Program-made: the position numbers and the translations under genes
NCBI GenBank assembly: GCA_004375895.1
Contig: SOJW01000041.1
Coordinates: forward strand, 1-43,680
DNA: 43,680 bases
Source of the DNA: Candidatus Stahliibacteriota bacterium
GTDB taxonomy: Bacteria > Hydrothermota > Tepidihabitantia > B3-TA06
Reading direction: 5' to 3'
The notes under the pieces: model-generated
The model's input: the letters and a program-made list of their open reading frames with translations, nothing else
Database searches by the model: none
What the model was told of the DNA's origin: nothing
Shown: positions 1 to 6,273 of the stretch, in pieces
Layout of the letters: each line of letters opens with the position of its first letter
Position numbering within the stretch: position 1 is the stretch's first letter

Positions 1-75
1 CCCACGCCCAGCGCCAGGTGGGAGTTGAGGTATGATGGGGTGGTTGATCAGGAGCAAGGCAATAAGGCAACTCAT
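1..75 (-). CDS. 5' end of an unidentified gene, cut by window edge
   Basis: An ATG at 75 overlaps the TGA stop of the mtnA gene as ATGA, the usual sign of translational coupling, and the frame stays open to the window edge. The 25 visible residues start with a hydrophobic stretch (MSCLIALLLI) followed by a Pro/Gly-rich segment, which could be a short membrane or signal segment. Nothing identifies the family. The call rests only on the coupled start and open frame. Confidence 0.35.
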   Translation of the reverse strand, partial: MSCLIALLLINHPIIPQLPPGAGRG

Positions 76-1106
76 CGCCGCAGGCTCTTTGCGTAGGGAG
101 CAGAAAGAACGCCTTTCTCAGTGATAATCCCTGAGATTAGTCTTGCAGGGGTTACGTCAAAGGCGGGGTTTGCTACAGAAGCGTCTCTAGGCGCTGTACG
201 GCAGGAGCCGAACGTGCGCACCTCATCCGGGGAGCGCCTCTCTATAGGAATCTCTGCTCCATCCTTCAGGCTTAAATCCACACTGGATGACGGCGCCACA
301 ACCCAGAATGGCACCTTGAAATGCCTGGCCAGGATAGCCAAACCGTAAGTCCCGATCTTGTTGGCCGTATCCCCGTTTGCAGCGATGCGGTCGGCTCCCA
401 CGAGGATCGCGTCAAGTTCTCCCACAACGCTTGCAAGCGCGGATTCGGTTACCAAGGTATATGGAATCTTCCACTGCGAAAGCTCCCACGCGGTTAAGCG
501 AGCGCCTTGCAGCAGCGGGCGCGTTTCAGATACAATAACATGGATCCCTTTACCTGCAAGATGAGCCTTGATAATTACACCGAGTGCCGTGCCAATACCT
601 GGTGCGGCCAGTGCGCCTGTGTTGCAGTAAGTGCCTACTCTCATACCCTTACGTATAAGTTTCTGACCGTGCTCGGCCATCGCTAAGGAGTAATCCTTTT
701 CTTCCTTCCATATATTCAATGCCTCCGCAACAATCTCATCCCTGGAATCTCTGTTCTCAACAACAGCCTTCATCCTGTCCAGAGCGACAAAGAGATTGAC
801 AGCGGTTGGTCGTGTCGCGGCAAGTTTCTTGATCCCTCTAACCAGCTCTTGCTGAGTAGCGCCCTTACGTGCGGCGTGGGCTACGGCCAGTGCGGCCGTT
901 ACCCCGATCAGCGGCGCGCCGCGGACGGCCAGCGTGCGGATGGCCTGGCAGGCCGAGGTTATATCCTCAAGCTCGAGATATCGTTTTTTGAGTGGTAGTT
1001 CGCGCTGATCAAGAACGGCAAAACTGCGTTGATTCCACCTCAATGCGTTGTAAGGGGGTTTTAAAGAAGAAGGGGGGCGCTTCGGCCCCCCTTGTGTTTG
1101 GGACAT
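72..1106 (-). CDS. mtnA: S-methyl-5-thioribose-1-phosphate isomerase (MtnA)
   Basis: Isomerises 5-methylthioribose-1-phosphate to 5-methylthioribulose-1-phosphate in the cytosolic methionine salvage (MTA recycling) pathway. The product matches the MtnA/eIF2B-like fold: VRGAPLIGVTAALAVA near the N-terminus, the catalytic-cysteine region YCNTGALAAPGIGTALG, ETRPLLQGARLTAWEL, and the catalytic-Asp region GADRIAANGDTANKIGTYGLA. The C-terminal NPAFDVTP and IITEKGV motifs are typical. Full length is 344 residues, close to the family. The ATG at 1106 overlaps the HU stop, but the first 21 codons would be encoded by the HU terminator hairpin and are Pro/Lys-rich, unlike the family. A TTG at 1043 (start of LRWNQRSF) is an alternative start giving 323 residues. 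The function is secure; the start is not. Confidence 0.93.
   Translation of the reverse strand: MSQTQGGPKRPPSSLKPPYNALRWNQRSFAVLDQRELPLKKRYLELEDITSACQAIRTLAVRGAPLIGVTAALAVAHAARKGATQQELVRGIKKLAATRPTAVNLFVALDRMKAVVENRDSRDEIVAEALNIWKEEKDYSLAMAEHGQKLIRKGMRVGTYCNTGALAAPGIGTALGVIIKAHLAGKGIHVIVSETRPLLQGARLTAWELSQWKIPYTLVTESALASVVGELDAILVGADRIAANGDTANKIGTYGLAILARHFKVPFWVVAPSSSVDLSLKDGAEIPIERRSPDEVRTFGSCRTAPRDASVANPAFDVTPARLISGIITEKGVLSAPYAKSLRR
1070..1093 (-). terminator. Rho-independent terminator of the HU gene
   Basis: On the minus strand AAGGGGGGC pairs with GCCCCCCTT (9 bp) around a 6-nt loop, followed by CTTCTTTAA. It begins about a dozen bases after the HU stop. It lies inside the longest mtnA frame, which argues that mtnA starts further downstream. 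Confidence 0.75.
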
Positions 1107-1381
1107 TACTTAGCGACTGCTTCACGAAGGGCTTTCCCGGCTTTGAAGACCGGACGCTTGCGGGCTTTGATCCTGATCTCTTCGCCCGTGCGCGGATTGC
1201 GGCCCTTACGTGCCTTGGTGCGGCGTACCATGAAGGTGCCGAAGCCGACGAGAGGTACACGCTGGCCCTTCTTAAGAGCCTTCGTGACCTCATCTATCAT
1301 CGTATTTACGGCTACCCCGGCCGCTTTCTTAGTGACGCTCGCGTTTTTCGCGATCTTTTCAATCAGTTCTGCCTTTGTCAT
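1106..1381 (-). CDS. HU-family DNA-binding protein
   Basis: Small histone-like protein that binds and bends DNA as a dimer in the nucleoid. The 91-residue length is typical of HU. It starts MTKAELIEKIA, has the helical dimerisation half, then GFGTFMVRRTKARKGRNPRTGEEI, the DNA-intercalating arm with the Arg-Asn-Pro tip, and the closing KARKRPVFKAGKALREAV. A strong ribosome site (AAGGAGG) precedes the ATG, and a near-consensus promoter lies about 30 bp upstream. A hairpin terminator follows, so it is probably a monocistronic, highly expressed gene. HU versus IHF cannot be separated with certainty, but the sequence is closer to HU. Confidence 0.96.
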   Translation of the reverse strand: MTKAELIEKIAKNASVTKKAAGVAVNTMIDEVTKALKKGQRVPLVGFGTFMVRRTKARKGRNPRTGEEIRIKARKRPVFKAGKALREAVAK

Positions 1382-1412
1382 TTATGCGCCTCCTTGATCA
1401 AAGGTTGCTAAG

Positions 1413-1440
1413 ATTATAGTAAAGACGGGGCTTTTGTCAA
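1413..1440 (-). promoter_or_regulatory. Sigma70-type promoter of the HU gene
   Basis: Exact TTGACA (1440-1435) and exact TATAAT (1418-1413) separated by 16 bp, upstream of the HU start. Confidence 0.85.
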
Positions 1441-1451
1441 GGTCTCTCGTG

Positions 1452-2528
1452 CTAATTCGCTTGAGTCAACACTTTCTCTATCTTAGGGTAGATAGAGTGA
1501 ATATATAGTTGAATTTGCTGGGAAGTATGTTTGTAGATTTCTATAGAACCTCCTATAGGGTCGTCTATATTCCGGCCGTGGGGCCATGGTTCGGGGAATC
1601 CGCTTAGAAGGAACGTTCGATCGGAGAGATGCGCGTACCGGCCACGGATGCTTAGAAGATGACCGCGGGTCATGGCCAGTATGAGATCGGCCCAGGCGGC
1701 AAGCTCATCAGTTATTGCTCTGGAGCGGTGATCCTTAAGTGTAAGGCCAAGTTCTTGCATCGCCTTCTCGGCGAATTGAGCGGCCTCAGAACCTCGGGCC
1801 GCGGACAAGCCCGCACTCCGGATATTCACGCGGGGCGAGGAGCAACGTGTTCTAAGGAAAGTCGCAGCCATAGGCGAGCGACAGGTGTTGCCGCCGCAGA
1901 CGAAAAGCACGTTGAGTTCCTGAGGGAGCGTAAGGTAGGGGGTTTTGCCTAGCCGTCTCTTAACGGTCCAGATCGAGACCGCACCTTTGCGAAGGATGGC
2001 CGGCCTTTTGTGGGTAAGATCGATAACACTGGAGGCGATGGGTTTTGGATCGAGGCGATCCTGAGAGGCGTCCTCTTCTACCAGCGCTACTTCTTTAAGC
2101 AGCTTTGGGGGCAGGTTGGCTGGATCTCGCAGCTCCTTGCCCGACAGGTTGGACGAGGTGGCGATCAACGGGCCTGTGCGGCGAACGAGCGCCCGCAGAG
2201 AAGCATCCATGGGGAGCCTCGCACCCAGAGTCCCTTCCTCTTTGTTTGCGGAAGGAAGAACCAGGGTTACCCGTCCAGGCAGCAGACGTTTCAGCGCCAG
2301 TCTCTGCATCTTGGTTCTCACCCTTACCCTTTCGGCAAGCTGCTTGCGTGAGCCAAACATCCGGGCAAAGGGTTTCTTACTGCCCCGGCCCTTCAGTTTC
2401 AGCAATCTCTCTTCGCCCTCAGGGGTATCCTTTACAAAGAGGCCTGGGACGGTATCGGTGGGCAGAATAACCAGCTCGCCTCGCTTGAGCACCGCCGCGG
2501 CGCGTTCAATCGCTTGCCGGCTCAACAT
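1452..2528 (-). CDS. Fusion of L-threonylcarbamoyladenylate synthase (TsaC/Sua5) and a YwlE-like LMW phosphatase
   Basis: Residues 1 to about 190 form a YrdC/Sua5 domain (LPTDTVPGL, KGRGSKKPFARMF, PGRVTLVLP, TSSNLSG), which makes threonylcarbamoyl-AMP from threonine, bicarbonate and ATP for tRNA t6A37 synthesis. Residues from about 203 to the end form a low-molecular-weight phosphatase: P-loop CGGNTCRSP (Cys211, Thr215, Arg217) and the general-acid region DDPIGGS (Asp323). Threonine five residues into the P-loop and the DP-x-GGS tail resemble B. subtilis YwlE, a phospho-arginine phosphatase, rather than tyrosine phosphatases, which carry Ile there. In Bacillus the two proteins (YwlC, YwlE) are separate neighbours. 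The start overlaps the CDF exporter gene by 23 bp. Domain calls are firm; the substrate of the second domain is inferred. Confidence 0.9.
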   Translation of the reverse strand: MLSRQAIERAAAVLKRGELVILPTDTVPGLFVKDTPEGEERLLKLKGRGSKKPFARMFGSRKQLAERVRVRTKMQRLALKRLLPGRVTLVLPSANKEEGTLGARLPMDASLRALVRRTGPLIATSSNLSGKELRDPANLPPKLLKEVALVEEDASQDRLDPKPIASSVIDLTHKRPAILRKGAVSIWTVKRRLGKTPYLTLPQELNVLFVCGGNTCRSPMAATFLRTRCSSPRVNIRSAGLSAARGSEAAQFAEKAMQELGLTLKDHRSRAITDELAAWADLILAMTRGHLLSIRGRYAHLSDRTFLLSGFPEPWPHGRNIDDPIGGSIEIYKHTSQQIQLYIHSIYPKIEKVLTQAN

Positions 2529-3375
2529 GAACGATCACATCCTTCAAGCGCTTTTCGCATCTTAAGAGCTCCCTTCGTATTCTGTCGGCAATATCGTGTC
2601 CATCTTTAACCGACAGTTTCCTGTCTACGGTTATGGTGATCTCAAGGAAGTAGTAGGTCCCTACGGGGTGGGCTCGCATGTGGCGTACCTTGTGGATATC
2701 TTTGAACTCAGCCAGCCGGTTCTTTAAAGGGGTAAAGAATTCATCGGAGGGTTGAGCGTCTAAGAGTACCTTCAGGTTATCCTTGACGAGCTTTATTCCG
2801 GTCCAGATGATAAAACCGGCTACGATCACGGCGGCCACCGAGTCGAGGAATCTTACTCCCAGGAAGGTAAAGAGGATGCCAAGAAGCGCCGCCGAGGTGG
2901 CCAGGATGTCGGCGCGGTGGTCTGCAGCTTGCACCTCGACCGCAGGTGAACGGTAACGTTTGGCCGCCGATCGGGCGTAGAAGTAGAGACAGAGCTTGGC
3001 TGCGATGGTAACCGCCGATGCGGCTAACGCCAGCCAATATAACGAGGGGAGTTCTTGCATGGGGGAAAGGATGTTTTTTATACCATCATAGACTATAAAG
3101 CCACCCGTGGCGATGATTATGAGAGCGGCGATGAAGGCAACGAGAACCTCGATGTTGCCGTGTCCGTAGGGATGATCCTTGTCTGCAGGCCTTGCTGCCA
3201 TGCGAAAGGAAACAAGGATCATCACCGAGAAGAATATATCCAGGGTGGAGTTCACGCCGTCGGCGATGAGCGCCCGCGAAAGCGTAAGGAAGCCGATTCC
3301 AAACTTCATTCCCATAAGCAGCACGTTGGCGACGGTACTTATGATCAGCACCGCTCGAACCCTCTTCTCACTCAT
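2506..3375 (-). CDS. Cation diffusion facilitator (CDF) metal exporter
   Basis: Inner-membrane divalent-metal/proton antiporter, 289 residues, with about six membrane spans followed by a cytoplasmic ferredoxin-like domain (from about residue 205). I start it at ATG 3375 (MSEKRVRAVL); the frame is open further upstream, but that part overlaps purE and is not membrane-like. Metal-site residues are Asn42/Asp46 in span 2 (ADGVNSTLD) and Asp152/Asp156 in span 5 (ADHRAD). DHPYGHG is also present. This Asn-Asp/Asp-Asp pattern resembles manganese CDFs more than His-Asp zinc exporters. The gene follows purE by 11 bp and overlaps the next gene, so it is probably coupled; no good ribosome site is visible. 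Confidence 0.9.
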   Translation of the reverse strand: MSEKRVRAVLIISTVANVLLMGMKFGIGFLTLSRALIADGVNSTLDIFFSVMILVSFRMAARPADKDHPYGHGNIEVLVAFIAALIIIATGGFIVYDGIKNILSPMQELPSLYWLALAASAVTIAAKLCLYFYARSAAKRYRSPAVEVQAADHRADILATSAALLGILFTFLGVRFLDSVAAVIVAGFIIWTGIKLVKDNLKVLLDAQPSDEFFTPLKNRLAEFKDIHKVRHMRAHPVGTYYFLEITITVDRKLSVKDGHDIADRIRRELLRCEKRLKDVIVHVEPASD

Positions 3376-3386
3376 ATAAGCCGCAG

Positions 3387-3803
3387 TCAGCCCTTCTTGC
3401 AGATTTCCTTCAGCCTCTGGCAGAACCGCGCGGCGTTTCGCGCACCGGCGCGTCCCACGCTCATGGCAGCGACAGGAACGCCGTTGGGCATCTGCACGAT
3501 CGAAAGAAGCGAGTCCCACCCGGAAAGGGGCGAGGTATCAAGTGGTACCCCGATCACCGGAAGCAAGGTGTAGGCCGCGATTACTCCTGGCAGGGCAGCC
3601 GCGTAACCGGCAAGGGCGATGATTACCGAAAATCCGTTCGCTGCCGCAGTCTTTGCAAACTCAGCTACTTCTTCCGGTTGTCTGTGGGCCGAGATGTAGT
3701 GGGTCTCGCATTCGATCCCCGCGGCTCCAAGCTCCTCCTCGGTCAGCTTCACGTAATCCGCATCGTTTTCAGACCCCGCGACTATCGCTACCTTAAAACT
3801 CAT
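3387..3803 (-). CDS. purE: PurE, 5-(carboxyamino)imidazole ribonucleotide mutase or AIR carboxylase
   Basis: De novo purine synthesis step that forms CAIR. The fold signatures are present: VAIVAGSENDADYV, SAHRQPEEV with the conserved His40, IGVPLDTSPLSGWDSLLSIVQMP, and SVGRAGARNAA. At 138 residues it is short at the C-terminus compared with about 165 in E. coli. One odd point: the class I motif AGGAAHLPG reads AGYAAALPG (residues 65-73), so the second conserved histidine is Ala70, as in class II enzymes that carboxylate AIR directly with CO2. Overlaps purD by 4 bp (ATGA), so translation is coupled. No purK is in the window. Confidence 0.92.
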   Translation of the reverse strand: MSFKVAIVAGSENDADYVKLTEEELGAAGIECETHYISAHRQPEEVAEFAKTAAANGFSVIIALAGYAAALPGVIAAYTLLPVIGVPLDTSPLSGWDSLLSIVQMPNGVPVAAMSVGRAGARNAARFCQRLKEICKKG

Positions 3804-5077
3804 GCCAGCCTCCTTATGCCTTTGTCGCCGATGTCCCGGCGGAAGTAGATGCCGTCGAAGTAGATACGCTTCTCCTCAAGCGGTGCGTAGGCACGCTCCT
3901 TGGCTTCTCTAAGATCGGATGCGAACGCGGTGACACCAAGCACCCGGCCGCCCGAGGTCACAAGCTTTCCTTCCTGTTTCTTGGTCCCGGAATGGAAGCA
4001 GACAAGATCAGAGTTCTCCTCTACATTCAACCTTATCTGTTTGCCTTTTTCGTACACCCCTGGATAGCCGCCTGAGGCCGCCACAACGCATAAAGCACTT
4101 CCCGGACGAGTCTTTACCCTGCGGGTTCTAAGGTTACCCCTTGCAGTATCCACGAGTAGCTGGAGCAGATCTTCATCTATGAGCATCATCAACGGCTGGT
4201 TCTCCGGATCGCCGAACCGGCAGTTGAACTCGAGCACCTTTGGACCTTCTTGAGTCACCATCAGTCCCATGTAGAGAACCCCGCGGTAGCCGATGCCCTC
4301 CGTCTGGAGTCCGGCGAGAACTGGCTGGATTATCTCGTCCTCTATCCGCTCAAGGAGAGGCGCATCGACCAGCGGCGCAGATGCGTAGGCTCCCATACCG
4401 CCGGTGTTTGGGCCGGTATCTCGCTCTCCTATCGGTTTATGATCCTGCACCGGGGGGAAGGTGATGTAGTTGACGCCGTCAGTGAGTATCAGGATGGATA
4501 CCTCTTCACCCACCAGCCGCTCCTCAACAACGACTCGATCCCCTGCCCGACCGAACTTGCGCTCGGCCATCATCTTATCAACGGCGGCGAGCGCCTCCTG
4601 CGGAGTGGAGCAAACGATCACCCCCTTGCCCAAAGCAGGGCCGGATGCCTTAACGACCAGGGGAGAGTCTTTGCCTTCCACATAGTGTTTTGCCGAGGCA
4701 ATATCGGTGAAGACCTTGAAGGAAGCCGTAGGGATGTGGTGTCTTTTCATGAACTCCTTGGCAAACGCCTTCTCCTGCTCAAGCATCGCGGCCTTTGTTG
4801 AGGGCCCCAAGACGCGGAAGCCCTCCTGTGTCAGACGATCGGAGATCCCTGCAAAGAGTGGTGCCTCCGGGCCGACAACCACGAGACCTGGTTTATGTTC
4901 CTTTGCGGCCGCAAGAACCGCATCAACATCCGTTGGAGAGATAGGCAAATTCTCGCCCAGACTTGCCGTTCCCCCGTTACCTGGCAGGAAGAAAAGCCCA
5001 TCTACATCAGCCGATTGCGCAAGCTTGTAGCCCAACGAGTGCTCTCTTCCGCCCCCTCCAAGCACAAACACCTTCAT
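3800..5077 (-). CDS. purD: Phosphoribosylamine-glycine ligase (GARS, PurD)
   Basis: ATP-grasp ligase joining phosphoribosylamine and glycine to give GAR, the second step of purine synthesis. Full length at 425 residues. The N-terminal MKVFVLGGGGREHSL and LPGNGGTA, the PEAPLFAGI region, the ATP-grasp glycine-rich strand ALGKGVIVC, and the metal-binding EFNCRFGDPE are all visible. First gene of the purD-purE-CDF-TsaC/phosphatase run. No Shine-Dalgarno precedes the ATG. A TTGACT-16-TATATT promoter ends 6 bp before it, so the transcript should be leaderless. Confidence 0.97.
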   Translation of the reverse strand: MKVFVLGGGGREHSLGYKLAQSADVDGLFFLPGNGGTASLGENLPISPTDVDAVLAAAKEHKPGLVVVGPEAPLFAGISDRLTQEGFRVLGPSTKAAMLEQEKAFAKEFMKRHHIPTASFKVFTDIASAKHYVEGKDSPLVVKASGPALGKGVIVCSTPQEALAAVDKMMAERKFGRAGDRVVVEERLVGEEVSILILTDGVNYITFPPVQDHKPIGERDTGPNTGGMGAYASAPLVDAPLLERIEDEIIQPVLAGLQTEGIGYRGVLYMGLMVTQEGPKVLEFNCRFGDPENQPLMMLIDEDLLQLLVDTARGNLRTRRVKTRPGSALCVVAASGGYPGVYEKGKQIRLNVEENSDLVCFHSGTKKQEGKLVTSGGRVLGVTAFASDLREAKERAYAPLEEKRIYFDGIYFRRDIGDKGIRRLA

Positions 5078-5083
5078 GGACTT

Positions 5084-5111
5084 AATATACGGTTGTAGGT
5101 GGCGAAGTCAA
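5084..5111 (-). promoter_or_regulatory. Leaderless-type promoter of purD
   Basis: TTGACT at 5111-5106 and TATATT at 5089-5084 with a 16-bp spacer. Six bases separate the -10 from the purD ATG, so transcription should begin at or next to the A of the start codon. The -35 overlaps the stop codon of the preceding lipoprotein gene. Confidence 0.7.
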
Positions 5112-6220
5112 GGCAGGAGCTTCGTCCTGGAGATCAACCAGTCATGTGTATCTAAAACTGCCCGGCGCTCCCAATAATGTCTTTGCTCGATCACGCCTTG
5201 GCCCGGTAATCGCAAGACAATGAGGGAGTCCAGAGGGCCTTGATGGAGACCGTACGTGTATAGAAGCCTTAAGGTGTCTTCGTCCCACAACACCGTAAAC
5301 GTCGAGTCCTGCCAGGTACGGAAAACGGCACTCTCGGTCGGATAGAGCTCGCTCATGAAGAAGACGGGCGAGAACAGGGAGTCGTCCTTGAGTCCCACGC
5401 TATCCCCTATGTCCCAAAAGGAATCCGAAGAAAGAACGTAGTAGAGACGTTCCTTGTCTGCGAAGGTATTATCTACATTTACTGTATATTGCGAGGTGTC
5501 CCATTCTGTAGTATCCCACTCGTTAGGGGTCCCCAGAACGTAGAATCCTTTCAGTTCAACGATTTGAAACGTCTGAGACCGGTCAGGTTTAAGTGGGAAG
5601 TAGGTATCTTCAAGTCGGTAGCTTACCAGTCTTCTGACGACAGACCAGGCGCTTAGAGGTTCGCCTGAGGCAAGCGCTCGCACGCGCCAGAAGTAAGTCG
5701 CAGGGGCGAGGCTGTCAGGCCACTGCAGTGACGTGGAGCCGATCGTTGTATCGAAGAAAGGCTCCCTGAAGTCGGCATAGGAGGAGATGGTAAGGTTGTA
5801 AGAGGAGGCACCAGGGAAGCTTTCCCATGAGAACTCCGGGGATGCGGTACTGTCAGAAGGCTCCGGGGTAAGAAGTTTGACCCCTTCCTTAACCTTAAAA
5901 CTCCACGCCTGGCTCGGATCGCTTTCATCCCCCTGAAGATTACGAGCGGTTACACGCCAGTGATACTTCTGATCCAGCTTTAGGGTGTCGGCCAGAATGA
6001 ACGAGGTGTCTTCGAATATAATGCTATCGATCGGTTCGGCAAAGCTCTCCTCAGCTGATATCTCCACAGAGTAAGATCGAGCATTGGACGCCGGATGCCA
6101 GATAAACTCAGGTGTCCCCGTTAAGAGCGTTTCACCGTCGGCCGGTGATACGAGCTCTGGAACCTCAACCCGCGTGCAGAAAAGCGCCAGGAGTGCCGCG
6201 AGCGGAAAGATTTTCTTCAA
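5108..6220 (-). CDS. Exported protein with two fibronectin type III-like domains
   Basis: Function unknown; probably anchored on the periplasmic or outer surface. I favour a TTG start at 6220, five bases after GGAGG, giving MKKIFPLAALLALFC, a classic signal segment ending in a possible lipobox cysteine (Phe at -1 is unusual). An ATG at 6232 would add four residues. Two Fn3/Ig-like repeats follow (about residues 20-110 and 110-200): each has a PxF.W pattern, a YxVEIS/YNLTISS strand and a YHWRV/YFWRV strand. The last about 170 residues are acidic and aromatic with no recognised family. Promoter TTGACA-16-TATTCT lies just upstream. Confidence 0.75.
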   Translation of the reverse strand: MKKIFPLAALLALFCTRVEVPELVSPADGETLLTGTPEFIWHPASNARSYSVEISAEESFAEPIDSIIFEDTSFILADTLKLDQKYHWRVTARNLQGDESDPSQAWSFKVKEGVKLLTPEPSDSTASPEFSWESFPGASSYNLTISSYADFREPFFDTTIGSTSLQWPDSLAPATYFWRVRALASGEPLSAWSVVRRLVSYRLEDTYFPLKPDRSQTFQIVELKGFYVLGTPNEWDTTEWDTSQYTVNVDNTFADKERLYYVLSSDSFWDIGDSVGLKDDSLFSPVFFMSELYPTESAVFRTWQDSTFTVLWDEDTLRLLYTYGLHQGPLDSLIVLRLPGQGVIEQRHYWERRAVLDTHDWLISRTKLLP

Positions 6221-6245
6221 ACATACCTCCATTCGTTAACCCTTT

Positions 6246-6273
6246 AGAATAGGGAAGAGAGGGGAGATGTCAA
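6246..6273 (-). promoter_or_regulatory. Promoter of the Fn3 lipoprotein gene
   Basis: TTGACA at 6273-6268, 16-bp spacer, TATTCT at 6251-6246. The -35 overlaps the end of the ABC-F gene. Confidence 0.65.
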
